Origin: Tangfeifania diversioriginum
Lineage (GTDB): Bacteria; Bacteroidota; Bacteroidia; Bacteroidales; Prolixibacteraceae
Reading direction: 5' to 3'
Assembly: GCA_945873105.1 (NCBI GenBank)
Contig: CAMCBW010000013.1
Location: 1 to 64,000 of the forward strand
DNA: 64,000 bases
The translations under genes and the position numbers were made by a program. Positions 28,884-38,923 of the stretch are shown here, one piece after another (position 1 is the first letter of the stretch; each line of letters opens with the position of its first letter). The notes beneath the pieces are model-generated. The model was not told the DNA's origin, searched no databases, and saw only the letters and a program-made list of their open reading frames with translations.

Positions 28884-31800
28884 TTAGGTTGTGGGGAAGT
28901 CGAGGTAGAAGGTGGTTCCTGCTGCATCGCTGCGAAAGCTGATCTCTGCTTTGTAGTTTTCAAGAATACTCTTTGTAATGGCCAGTCCAAGTCCCATTCC
29001 CCCGCTTTTGGTGGTAAAACTTGGTTCAAAGAGGCGGTCCCGGTCTGCTTCCGGAATTCCGCTTCCATTGTCGCTGACAGCAATCCGTAACATTTTACCG
29101 TTGACTTCAACACTTACCAGGATCGTTCCCCGTGACCGGTTCTGAATGGCCTGCGTTGCATTCCGAACGATGTTCACGAGTGCCCTGCGCAGCTGATCCC
29201 TGTCACCCGACACAAATACCACCGGCAGTTCGGGATAGCTAACCTTCAGATCATACCCTTCCGGGGCATCAAAGAGGGTTGCAATTTCCCTGACAAGTCC
29301 AACCATCTCCACCGGTTCAATGTGCGTGGAGGGCATTCTGGCAAAATCGGAAAAGGCAGAGGCAATGGCTGACAAGGCATCAATCTGTGCCACCAGCATC
29401 CGGGTTACCCGGTTAAAATAGTCATCAAAATTGGGGGATCCCTCCTCCTTTACCTTCTGCAGGTATTGAACATTCAATTTCATTGGGGTAAGAGGGTTGT
29501 TGATCTCATGTGCGACCTGTCTTGCCATCTCCTTCCATGCAGACTCCCGCTCCGATCTGGCCAGCAAGGCTGCACTGTCGGCCAATTCAGCCACCTTCTT
29601 GTTGTAGGCTTCCACCAACCTCCCAATCTCATCGGCTCCCTGGTACTCGATCCGTGCATTTTGCTTTCCCAGGGCGATCCCCTTCAGCTTCTGTTCAATC
29701 TGAAGCAAGGGTACCGTTAGTTTGGTACTGATGGCCAGGGCGATCATCATGGTCAACAAAACAACCAGGATGTATAGGTTGATAAATGCAACGATAAACC
29801 CAGTCACCTGCCTGGTAAATTCATCCTGCCGGTTAAAATAGGGCAGGTTAACATATCCTGTCAACTCCTCCTTCTGGTTAATCAAGGGGGCATAAACGGA
29901 GAAAAATTCCATCTTGCCCAGGTTTTCGTTGTGCAGAAAAGTGGCACTGCCCTGAACACTCATGGCCCGAAATGCCTGTGGATTCATCCTTCCGGAGGTC
30001 AGACCCCTGTCAAAGATTTCATTGCGCGAAGAGGCAGCCAAATTGCCCTCCAAATCGTACAAGTTGATGTCGCTCCAGGTAATGTCTGAAATTTCGGAAA
30101 GCTGATCCCCGAGATAGGTGTGAAGAGAGTCCAGCTTATTGGCGTGGCCAATTCTCAGCCCAAGCTCCAGGGAGATGGCCCTTACCTTTTGATCAAGGCT
30201 CTCTTTCATCGACCGCTGAAACTCCTGGTAGTTGTACTGAACCAGACCTCCGCCTACCAGGAAAAGCAAGACCAGCAAGGTAGAGACCAGGGTAAGCTGT
30301 ATTTTCCCCCTGAGTTCCAACCGGCCCCGGGGAAGAAGCTTGACCCGCTGGTTCCCCTGGATCCACAAAATCCCTATCAGGTAAATGATCAGGAACAGGG
30401 CTGGGAAACCCCTCCCCTTGTCTACCAATGAGGTTAGGGGATAACTGATTACCACAAAATTGGCCTCGCTTCTTTTGTACACGCAATGGGAAAAACCGCC
30501 CTTTTCATAAAAAGTGAACTCCTCTGACCTATGCTCCTCCGGCAAAATGACGGTATTGTAGAGGTAGCTTCCTCCCCTGTCTACCAGCTTGTTGTCGTAA
30601 TACTTGGCATAACTGTAGCCCTCCTCCCTGTTTCGTCTGGCAGCCTGTTGATCCAGCAACAGCTGTGGATAGCCCTTTCCTTCTGGTACTATTTTGGAAT
30701 TCAGCTCAATGTATACCACCAATGGCCGTTTTGCCTGAAAATCAAATAGCTGCAACTGACCAAGGTAGGAGATTCTACCATTGAGTTTGTCCATAAAATA
30801 AAAGTCGGAACCGGGAAGTGCCACCCCATTGGAGAGGGTGAGCTTTTGAAAAAATTCCAAGCAGGGGAACTGTTTCCGCTCATCCGGAAGATAGACGCTG
30901 TCGGTTGCGGTACAGACAGTAAACTGCAGGAGGTAATTGTTCCAGAAACCCGTAAAGTACTGTTGCCTCAGGTAAGATTCCAGCTTCCTGTAGGGTGGCA
31001 AAAGATAGGATTGAATCACTGAATCCCTGGTAACCTTGGATTTAAACTCAGTGAGAAATATCTCAGCGGCAGGATCCCTCTCAGAGGCCAAAGTGACAGC
31101 CATCACCTGTTGAATGGATGTTTTCCTTCTCGCCTCTTCCCTCTGCGCTGTTATATTGAGTCCGAACGCCATCACCAGGCCAAAAACCAGCAAGGTGGTT
31201 CGCTTGTATTTCAGCAGCAGCTCAAGACTGGTAAGATCGAGGAGTAGTAGCACAACAAGATAGGCAACAGAAATTGCAGGTGCGAAACTGAGATCCGATA
31301 CGAAGGCGATGAACCACCAAAATCCCAAAAATATCGCTCCCGGCACAAAAAAACCAACATATTTTTTTCCCTCCTGAACCACGCACCTTACCCTGACCAG
31401 CAGAACCCCCAATCCAACGATTTGCAAGGCAATGCATCCGGTTGCCAAAATATTGGGAACCGACAATGAAAAGTTCTTGTACAGTTCGAGGGAGAGGTCA
31501 GAGTTTTTTAAAAGCAAAAGGACCAGGGAGGTGGATAGGACAAAATAAGCAGTTGCCACTCCAAAAAAGAAGAGGGTACCCACAAGGAAGCCCCTGACAA
31601 TATGCTCCTTTCTAAACAAACCAAAAAATGACTGTGCCAACAGAAACAGGAAAACGGATAAGAGGAGATAATCTCCCAGTGACGAGAGTACACTGCCCCA
31701 GGCGAAGTGAAAGGGAGTAAATAGTTTTGCACTGTAAACCTCTTCCGGTAGCTTGAGGAAATTGAGCAACAGGTAAAAAGCAGCTGCGAACAAGGTGACA

Positions 31801-32537
31801 AGTCCAAATTTGATCCGGGAATTCAGCCTCAAACTGGAAATCCATCGAACAAAATGGCTCTGAAGAAAAACCACAAACACCAGGAGGAAGAGAAAAGGGA
31901 GAATAAACTCATTGGAATCCAGACTTCCCCTGTTCCTGTAATGTATTCCAAAATGGAATTTCCCCTCCTGACAGAAGACCTGAATATTTCCAGGGAGCTG
32001 CACCGTTGCCACTTCACACTGGTCGGACAATTTAAAATCCTCCTGGAAAGTGGACTGCACATACTTATTTTGATAAGGGAAATCCCGCTTTATCAGCATG
32101 TATCCCGTAATAGTAAATCGATCTGCCTGACGGGTAAAAAGATAAAACCAACCGGTCGCCATCTTTTTTAGAATCCCCTCTGCCTTGACTGTCTCCGCCT
32201 TGTTGTCAAATGCCACCAGCGATGAACTCCAATAGACCAGGGTGTCATTGGCAGAAACCGTGTAAAAAAGTCCGTGGGGCTCCTCTTCCAACCGTTCAGT
32301 CTCTTTCCAAAGATCCTGCACCTTTGTTCCCGATGAGAGCAATTGCGCCATCCACTCCATCTCTCCCTTCAACCGTTTTTCCTTCTCTTCAAACACCCTG
32401 AAAATCCTCCTCCCTTCAGCTGCCTGATCCGGTCCGGCATAAAACAGCGAACTCCAGCCAAACGACAAGGCCAGGGCCAACAGCGCAAAGATCAGCAGGT
32501 GGAATCTTCGAAAAAGGGTATTTGACTGTTTAGGCAT
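28884..32537 (-). CDS. Large multi-TM sensor histidine kinase (NtrY-like)
   Basis: HAMP-like region, WKEMARQVAHEINNPLTPMKLNVQYL H-box, ISVSDNGSGIP-type N/G boxes and GGMGLGLAITKSILENY. Confidence 0.9.
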   Translation of the reverse strand: MPKQSNTLFRRFHLLIFALLALALSFGWSSLFYAGPDQAAEGRRIFRVFEEKEKRLKGEMEWMAQLLSSGTKVQDLWKETERLEEEPHGLFYTVSANDTLVYWSSSLVAFDNKAETVKAEGILKKMATGWFYLFTRQADRFTITGYMLIKRDFPYQNKYVQSTFQEDFKLSDQCEVATVQLPGNIQVFCQEGKFHFGIHYRNRGSLDSNEFILPFLFLLVFVVFLQSHFVRWISSLRLNSRIKFGLVTLFAAAFYLLLNFLKLPEEVYSAKLFTPFHFAWGSVLSSLGDYLLLSVFLFLLAQSFFGLFRKEHIVRGFLVGTLFFFGVATAYFVLSTSLVLLLLKNSDLSLELYKNFSLSVPNILATGCIALQIVGLGVLLVRVRCVVQEGKKYVGFFVPGAIFLGFWWFIAFVSDLSFAPAISVAYLVVLLLLDLTSLELLLKYKRTTLLVFGLVMAFGLNITAQREEARRKTSIQQVMAVTLASERDPAAEIFLTEFKSKVTRDSVIQSYLLPPYRKLESYLRQQYFTGFWNNYLLQFTVCTATDSVYLPDERKQFPCLEFFQKLTLSNGVALPGSDFYFMDKLNGRISYLGQLQLFDFQAKRPLVVYIELNSKIVPEGKGYPQLLLDQQAARRNREEGYSYAKYYDNKLVDRGGSYLYNTVILPEEHRSEEFTFYEKGGFSHCVYKRSEANFVVISYPLTSLVDKGRGFPALFLIIYLIGILWIQGNQRVKLLPRGRLELRGKIQLTLVSTLLVLLFLVGGGLVQYNYQEFQRSMKESLDQKVRAISLELGLRIGHANKLDSLHTYLGDQLSEISDITWSDINLYDLEGNLAASSRNEIFDRGLTSGRMNPQAFRAMSVQGSATFLHNENLGKMEFFSVYAPLINQKEELTGYVNLPYFNRQDEFTRQVTGFIVAFINLYILVVLLTMMIALAISTKLTVPLLQIEQKLKGIALGKQNARIEYQGADEIGRLVEAYNKKVAELADSAALLARSERESAWKEMARQVAHEINNPLTPMKLNVQYLQKVKEEGSPNFDDYFNRVTRMLVAQIDALSAIASAFSDFARMPSTHIEPVEMVGLVREIATLFDAPEGYDLKVSYPELPVVFVSGDRDQLRRALVNIVRNATQAIQNRSRGTILVSVEVNGKMLRIAVSDNGSGIPEADRDRLFEPSFTTKSGGMGLGLAITKSILENYKAEISFRSDAAGTTFYLDFPTT

Positions 32538-33003
32538 GGTGGTAGGGTTCTCCCCTGATAATGGTCATTGCACGGTACAATTGTTCGATAAATAGCAGGC
32601 GCACCAACTGATGCGGAAAGGTCAGCCGGGAAAGTGACAGCTTGCTGTCGGCTCTTTTGTAGACGGCCTCCGAGAACCCATAGGGGCCACCTACCGCAAA
32701 AACAAGCTGCCGTGTTCCGGCCACCATCTTTTTCTCAATCCAGGCAGCCAGGCCGGTGGAAGAAAATTCAACACCTGCCACATCCAGCAGCACCAACTCA
32801 TCCGCAGTTGAAACCTGGTCCAGAATAGCCTTCCCCTCCCGCTCCATTTGCTGCTCCGCCGAAAGGTGCCGGCTGTTCCGAATGTCAGGAATTACCCTGA
32901 TCTCAAAAGGAAGGTAATGGATCAACCGCTTTTGGTAATCCGCCACCCCCTCCTGAAGGTAATTTTTATCAGTCGAACCAACCAGCAGGAAAATTATCTT
33001 CAT
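32530..33003 (-). CDS. rlmH: 23S rRNA (pseudouridine-1915-N3)-methyltransferase RlmH
   Basis: MKIIFLLVGSTDKNYLQEGVADYQKRL, FAVGGPYGF, EQLYRAMTIIRGEPYHH. Confidence 0.96.
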   Translation of the reverse strand: MKIIFLLVGSTDKNYLQEGVADYQKRLIHYLPFEIRVIPDIRNSRHLSAEQQMEREGKAILDQVSTADELVLLDVAGVEFSSTGLAAWIEKKMVAGTRQLVFAVGGPYGFSEAVYKRADSKLSLSRLTFPHQLVRLLFIEQLYRAMTIIRGEPYHHA

Positions 33004-33145
33004 ATCATCCAGATTGACAGAGAAGCTACAAAGTAATGTTATTTTTGCTTATAGTAAAAAATCAGGCATTAAATTTGCAGGGTTTGGCTATATTTGACAG
33101 TCTGATAGATTCTTTAAGCGTTCTAACAGTTCAATGCATTTTACA

Positions 33146-33535
33146 ATGAAAAAAATTCTTTTGGCACTCACCGCCATTTTAATACTTTCAGGGTTCTCCA
33201 AAGAAGGCTTTGGGCAAATCCCACCGCAGATTGCTGCCGGACTTAAAACAGGTAACGCAAAGCAGGTAGCCACCTATTTCAACGAAACCGTAGAGTTGGT
33301 GATTCTTGACAAGGAGAATGTCTGCTCAAAGGACCAGGGCGAGATGATACTCGGCGATTTTTTCAAAAAGAACAAACCTTCCGATTTTAAAATCACCTTT
33401 CAGGGGGGAACCGATTCCCTCTATGGAATTGGCAAGATGCAAACAAGCGGGGCCAATTTCCGCATCTATTTTATGCTGAAGTCATTTGCCAACAAACCAT
33501 TGATCATACAACTCAGAATAGAGAAAGATTCGTAA
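33146..33535 (+). CDS. DUF4783-like exported protein
   Basis: Signal peptide; IAAGLKTGNAKQVATYFNETVELVILDKENVCSKDQGEMIL. Confidence 0.8.
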   Translation: MKKILLALTAILILSGFSKEGFGQIPPQIAAGLKTGNAKQVATYFNETVELVILDKENVCSKDQGEMILGDFFKKNKPSDFKITFQGGTDSLYGIGKMQTSGANFRIYFMLKSFANKPLIIQLRIEKDS

Positions 33536-33546
33536 ATTCATCTTGC

Positions 33547-34530
33547 ATGCCAACTGTATTCCAAATAGTTAGGGAGTGGGGAATCAAACAGCTCGATCTC
33601 ATCGTTCACAAGGCAAAAAGAATCACCCTACCTTTTTTTGACCGGGTTCCACTTTACGATGTAGCACTTTTTTTCTGGAAAGGCATCGTGGATGGAGCCA
33701 TTACTACCCGTGCATCTGCGATTGCCTTCAATTTCATCCTGGCAGTCTTCCCAACCATCATCTTCCTTTTCACCCTGATTCCCTACATCCCCATCGATAA
33801 TTTCCAGCCACAATTGATGGATTTGTTGCAACGCGTCGTTCCCGACACTGCTTACCTGGCCATCGAGAGTACTATCCAGGATATTGTTACACAACCCAGG
33901 GGCAGCCTGCTTTCTGTTGGCTTCTTTGCGGCATTTATCTTTTCCACCAATGGGTTGGTATCGGTCATCGTTGCCTTCAACAATACCATCCATGCGATAG
34001 AAACACGAAATATAGTAAGCCTTTACCTGACCGCCTTCGGATTATCCATCATCCTGACCACCCTCACGACCATGAGCGTGGCATTGATAACGGTTAGTCA
34101 GCGTGTTCTGGATTTCTTGAAAGCCAACATGGTCATTCGGGATGATTTTCTGCTCTACATGCTGATAGGGGGAAAATGGCTGGTCATTCTGCTACTTTTC
34201 TTTTTTGCTTTCGCTTTCCTATTTTACTATGCACCCGCCCGTAAGACGAAATTCAGGTTTATTTCTGCAGGGGGCACCCTTGCTACCATCCTCTCCATCC
34301 TGATTTCCGTTGGCTTCTCCTTCTACATCAACAATTTCGGCAAATACAACACCCTCTATGGCTCCATCGGCACACTGATTGTGGTAATGCTCTGGTTCTA
34401 TTTTATGGCGCTGATACTTTTAATCGGGTTCGAGCTAAATGTAAGTATCTGGAGTGCACATAACAAAGCTGATATAGAAAATGGGTTGGTGATACCTCCT
34501 TCACAGGGCACGAAGAGAACGTCGAATTAG
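33547..34530 (+). CDS. YihY/virulence factor BrkB family membrane protein
   Basis: TTRASAIAFNFILAVFPTIIFLFTLIPYIP, YAPARKTKFRFISAGG, YGSIGTLIVVMLWFYFMALILLIGFELN. Confidence 0.9.
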   Translation: MPTVFQIVREWGIKQLDLIVHKAKRITLPFFDRVPLYDVALFFWKGIVDGAITTRASAIAFNFILAVFPTIIFLFTLIPYIPIDNFQPQLMDLLQRVVPDTAYLAIESTIQDIVTQPRGSLLSVGFFAAFIFSTNGLVSVIVAFNNTIHAIETRNIVSLYLTAFGLSIILTTLTTMSVALITVSQRVLDFLKANMVIRDDFLLYMLIGGKWLVILLLFFFAFAFLFYYAPARKTKFRFISAGGTLATILSILISVGFSFYINNFGKYNTLYGSIGTLIVVMLWFYFMALILLIGFELNVSIWSAHNKADIENGLVIPPSQGTKRTSN

Positions 34531-34661
34531 GAAACAGGCAGGAAAACCCGGAGACAGCATTCCTGGATGATGAAACGACCTGATACCAGAGAATACTACA
34601 CAGCCTCCTCCATGCAAGATAATTGAAGAGGCTGCTTGTAAAGAATTTTAATTACGAATGA

Positions 34662-36800
34662 TTAGTCGCTGTACTTATAGGTAATGGTAAATTGAACGTT
34701 GTCACCTGATGACCAGAAATTACGTATAGCTCCGCTAAATTCAATTACTCCATCCATACCTGGCGCAGGGCCGCCTGTATCGGTCAGGGACATTTTGACA
34801 GGTAAGTCAATGGTAGTTGTAGCCGTGTTGGCTGAAGTGCTCGCGGGCAGGTTCCTTTGCACGCTTGGCGCAGTAAATCCAAGGGCATCTTCGTTGGATT
34901 GCTGCCAGTCATGGTACCACGATGAAGTGGAACTGATGTTGTTCACAAAAATTTGACAACCATCAAAGGAGGCATTACCACCTGAAGAGGTTTTCACTAA
35001 TTTGAAAGTGATAGCCTGATTCATGAAAGTTTTTCCCTCGACAATTTCCAGATTGCCGGATGGTGGAGTCAACCAACTAATTTCTGCTGTATGGGTAATG
35101 GTTCCGCTTGTCCGTGTTGCGGTCATTCTGTTGCTGAAGTGCTGAATTTTCGGATTTCCGGTAGTTGTGGCAGCAGGTAACAAGGTCAGGGTAGTACCTC
35201 CCAGAGAGACTGCAATGGGAACTTTCTTCAAATCAATGACGAAATTACCCATGTTTAAACCCTTGTTGGTCGGTTCAGTCCAATTGATTGTAACGGCATT
35301 CTGGACCGAATCATTGTTGGCAAAAACCTTTAAAATAGATGTACCGGGAAATACCCTTGGGAGTGCAAAGACACCGTCTTTCCCGGTTTTCGGACTTTCA
35401 AAGGTACGGTATTCTTTGTTGTAATCCTGATAAACCACTTGTGCTTTTGCTCCTTCAACCGGTATACCTGCTTTATCGACGATTTTCCCCTGGCCATTGT
35501 AAGACCATCCAAATGGTTCCATCATTGGCGACAAATTGAACTTGTAGGAATTCCCTTTGGAATCCAGGTAGCTTTGAATGAACGTCCTGGTCTCATTCAC
35601 ATCTCTTGGACCCTTGGCAAGAATGGCTATTACATCCTGGGTGGACGCGTTCACTACAGGTACTTTCGTTTGACCCCAGGCCTTGTCAAAGCAATAAATC
35701 AAATCGGTTTTACGTTGCAGTGCAACCAGCATAGCGGTGCTGTAACCTTCGCTTCCCGGGTAATCTATATCCTTGGGAAAGGCATTGTTGGTCATATCGG
35801 CAAAATTGTTCAGCTTTTTTACACTGGAAAAATCATAACCCATATCCACTGCGCCGGTGATCAGGTATTCCGAAAAATAGGCATAATCCTCCAGAGTTCC
35901 TGCATTCCTGCCGTTGTTGTCGCCAGGATCATGAGATATCTGACAACCAATCCAGTCGCTTGGAAATTTGCCGTATATTTCCATGTACTTGTCGTAACCC
36001 AAAAGCACATGGCAGATGTAATGCCCAACCTCATGGGCGATTGTACGCAATTCAACCGTTGACAATTTAAAATAGAAATTGCAATTACGGAAAATCGAGC
36101 TGTTGCCGGCCAGATAGGAACTTCCATCCCCCGACAGGCTGACGTTGTATTTGTAGTTGCCGTTGATCCTGGCTCTTGCAGTTGTCGCCAGATCCGAAGG
36201 CATTGCGTTGATCCAGGTATCAATAACCTGGCCGACAGTTGTTTTTATTAGTGCATATTTTTCTGCATCCGTCGAATTCTTGGTAATACTTTCAAAGGCA
36301 TACATATTTTTAGCTGCTGCCTTCAGGGTTGAATTGGGTGAATTAAGCGTATAAACCAACTGGTCAGTTGTCTCAGTATAATCGCTCACTTGCCACCAGC
36401 CTGTCTGCAAGTTTTTCCCATTGATGGAGGCTTTCGTCATCGATCCGTAAAAGTAAAGAATACCGATCTCGTTAGTGGTATTGGGGGCAAGGAGTTGAAT
36501 AGTTGTTGATCCGGTGAAATTGACAGTAAATTTCTTCGCCGTCACGCCAAGTGCAGGGGCCTCCGTCAGCGCAGCAACTGTCAATTTACCGCTTCCTCCT
36601 TGAGGAAATTGAAAACTCAGGCCTGTAATCTCATCTTTTACAATCGTTGATGACGTGGAATTAATACTGTATTCTTTTGAGGTTCCAGTTGTTACGGTAA
36701 CAGATGGAGTATCAATTGTACTATCCGAATCGTTTTCTGGTTTACACTGAGGGAAGGCTAAAAATACCAGAACGAGAAACAACAAGCTGTATTCCTTCAT
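34662..36800 (-). CDS. Putative zinc metallopeptidase lipoprotein with carboxypeptidase-regulatory-like domain
   Basis: Lipobox FLAFPQC; ELRTIAHEVGHYICHVLLGYDK (HExxH); GKIVDKAGIPVEGAKAQVVYQDY...GVFALPRVFPG. Confidence 0.7.
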   Translation of the reverse strand: MKEYSLLFLVLVFLAFPQCKPENDSDSTIDTPSVTVTTGTSKEYSINSTSSTIVKDEITGLSFQFPQGGSGKLTVAALTEAPALGVTAKKFTVNFTGSTTIQLLAPNTTNEIGILYFYGSMTKASINGKNLQTGWWQVSDYTETTDQLVYTLNSPNSTLKAAAKNMYAFESITKNSTDAEKYALIKTTVGQVIDTWINAMPSDLATTARARINGNYKYNVSLSGDGSSYLAGNSSIFRNCNFYFKLSTVELRTIAHEVGHYICHVLLGYDKYMEIYGKFPSDWIGCQISHDPGDNNGRNAGTLEDYAYFSEYLITGAVDMGYDFSSVKKLNNFADMTNNAFPKDIDYPGSEGYSTAMLVALQRKTDLIYCFDKAWGQTKVPVVNASTQDVIAILAKGPRDVNETRTFIQSYLDSKGNSYKFNLSPMMEPFGWSYNGQGKIVDKAGIPVEGAKAQVVYQDYNKEYRTFESPKTGKDGVFALPRVFPGTSILKVFANNDSVQNAVTINWTEPTNKGLNMGNFVIDLKKVPIAVSLGGTTLTLLPAATTTGNPKIQHFSNRMTATRTSGTITHTAEISWLTPPSGNLEIVEGKTFMNQAITFKLVKTSSGGNASFDGCQIFVNNISSTSSWYHDWQQSNEDALGFTAPSVQRNLPASTSANTATTTIDLPVKMSLTDTGGPAPGMDGVIEFSGAIRNFWSSGDNVQFTITYKYSD

Positions 36801-36962
36801 GATAGATCAGTTAAAAAGTCGGAAAAAGAAAATTCAGAATTGAAATTTCAAATAAAATTATTTAAATTAATAAAATCAAAAAATAGCCCAAAGGGGTTAT
36901 TTTCTAGAAAGTCATTAAAGTTGCCTGGGTCGCTAAATTAACGGATGAAACTGTCGGGGTGA

Positions 36963-38069
36963 CTATAGTGATGGAGTTAGTTTATTCCTGTAATAGATCC
37001 GCATCTGGCTGTCGTCCAATTTCTCCTCCCTGTCCAAAACCCAATCCGTTTCAGGGGCTTTGACGCCTGCACCAAATCTGGCATTACCTATATAAATCCG
37101 GGCCTCATCCCACAATCCCTCCCGAAGGTAGGATTCCAGGAGTGACTTTCCACCCTCCACCAACAGCGACTGAATTCCCCTCTCCACAAGGATACGGTTG
37201 ATCTCCGTCAGCATACCTTCTTTAAATTGGAGGGCAATGTACTCCAGATTAGGCTTTGAGGCGGTGCTGGATTCAGTAAAGACAAGGGTCTCGGTAGATT
37301 GATCCAGCAAGGCGGATGTTGCCGGCAGAATTCCCCTGCGATCCAGCACCATCCGCAAGGGATGATTGCCGCTCCACTCACGGACCGTCAAGGAGGGATT
37401 GTCTTTCAAGGCGGTATTGGTCCCCACCAGGATCGCAGCTTCGTCCGACCGCATCTTGTGCACGGCAATCCTGGATAGGTCGTTCGTGATCCAGGTAGGT
37501 TGACCGAATTCTGTTTCCAAACGATCCCTGTCAATGAAACCATCTTCCGTCTGGGCCCATTTCAGGATAATGTAAGGCCTTCTTTCCCGGTGAAAGGTAA
37601 GAAAGCGGCGGTTCATCCGGTTGCACTCCTCCTCCAGCATCCCGGTCTCAACCAGACAACCAGCAAGTTTCAGCCGCGCTATTCCCCTGCCCGATACCTT
37701 TTCGTTGGGATCCATGCTGCCAATGACGATTTTAGGGATCTTCATCTGTACCACCAAATCTGCACAAGGGGGTGTCTTGCCAAAATGGGAACAGGGTTCC
37801 AGGGTCACATACATCGTTGACTCACAGAGCAAATCCAGATTCCTGACAGAACTGATGGCATTCACCTCCGCATGAGCTTCCCCATATTTGTGGTGGTAAC
37901 CCTCCCCGATAATGGTCCCCTGATGTACGATCACACAACCTACCATCGGGTTGGGAGCGACCTGCCCCATCCCGAGCTTGGCCAGCTCGATGGCCCTGGC
38001 CATAAATTTTTCTTCTGCAGGAAAAGCCGTATTACTAAAGCAATTGCCTATTTTTGTAGCATCTACCAT
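36963..38069 (-). CDS. ribD: Bifunctional riboflavin deaminase/reductase RibD
   Basis: MARAIELAKLGMGQVAPNPMVGCVIV, GEAHAEVNAI, VTLEPCSHFGKTPPCADL. Start uncertain: 38090, 38069 or 38003. Confidence 0.95.
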   Translation of the reverse strand: MVDATKIGNCFSNTAFPAEEKFMARAIELAKLGMGQVAPNPMVGCVIVHQGTIIGEGYHHKYGEAHAEVNAISSVRNLDLLCESTMYVTLEPCSHFGKTPPCADLVVQMKIPKIVIGSMDPNEKVSGRGIARLKLAGCLVETGMLEEECNRMNRRFLTFHRERRPYIILKWAQTEDGFIDRDRLETEFGQPTWITNDLSRIAVHKMRSDEAAILVGTNTALKDNPSLTVREWSGNHPLRMVLDRRGILPATSALLDQSTETLVFTESSTASKPNLEYIALQFKEGMLTEINRILVERGIQSLLVEGGKSLLESYLREGLWDEARIYIGNARFGAGVKAPETDWVLDREEKLDDSQMRIYYRNKLTPSL

Positions 38070-38919
38070 GTTAAAGACAAAAAATACCATCCGGAAGAAA
38101 CTCTCTCCCCTTTACGCTGGGGAAGAGGTGGAGAGTCTTTCCAGGATCATCCTGGAGCATGTTACCAGCTTAACCCCGCTTCAGTTGCACCTCAACCAGT
38201 CCGACCCTCTTCCGGAACCAAAGATAATGCAAATCATGGAGATCCTGAACCGTCTCCTAACCCATGAGCCCATTCAGTACATTCTCGGGGAGACAGAATT
38301 CTATGGTCTAAAATTCAAGGTGGCACCGGGAGTTTTGATCCCTAGGGCGGAGACCGAAGAGCTGGTCGACTGGATCATCGGCGATCAGAAAGTGAAATGC
38401 AAAAGCCTCCTTGACATCGGGACCGGAAGCGGATGCATCCCCATTGCCATCGACAAGCACACCGATGTGGAAAGAATAGAGGGTTGGGATATCTCGGAAG
38501 CAGCGCTGGTCATAGCCCGGGGCAATGGTCAAATGAACAGTTCAAAGGTTCAGTTTTCCCGGCAGGATATTTTCAACCCTACCGGGATCGCTGAACTTTC
38601 AAAATGGGAGGTGATTGTCAGCAATCCCCCCTATGTTCTGGTGGAAGAGGCTGCCCGGATGCAAAGGAATGTGATTGATTTTGAACCCCATCTTGCCCTC
38701 TTTGTCCCCGACAGCGACCCCTTGCTTTTCTACCGCACGATTGCTCAGTTCGCTGCCGCCCATCTACACCTTCACGGTAGTTTGTACTTCGAAATCAACG
38801 AAAGAATGGGCGAACCAATGGAAAGGTTGTTGCTAGAATATGGATTCGAGGATATTCTTACCAGGAAAGACCTTCAGGGCAAAGAGCGGATGATCAGGGC
38901 CAGGAAAATTAAAAATTAA
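38068..38919 (+). CDS. prmC: Peptide chain release factor N5-glutamine methyltransferase PrmC
   Basis: LIPRAETEELVDWII, LLDIGTGSGCIPIAI, VSNPPYV. Start set at MLKTKN. Confidence 0.95.
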   Translation: MLKTKNTIRKKLSPLYAGEEVESLSRIILEHVTSLTPLQLHLNQSDPLPEPKIMQIMEILNRLLTHEPIQYILGETEFYGLKFKVAPGVLIPRAETEELVDWIIGDQKVKCKSLLDIGTGSGCIPIAIDKHTDVERIEGWDISEAALVIARGNGQMNSSKVQFSRQDIFNPTGIAELSKWEVIVSNPPYVLVEEAARMQRNVIDFEPHLALFVPDSDPLLFYRTIAQFAAAHLHLHGSLYFEINERMGEPMERLLLEYGFEDILTRKDLQGKERMIRARKIKN

Positions 38920-38923
38920 AAAT

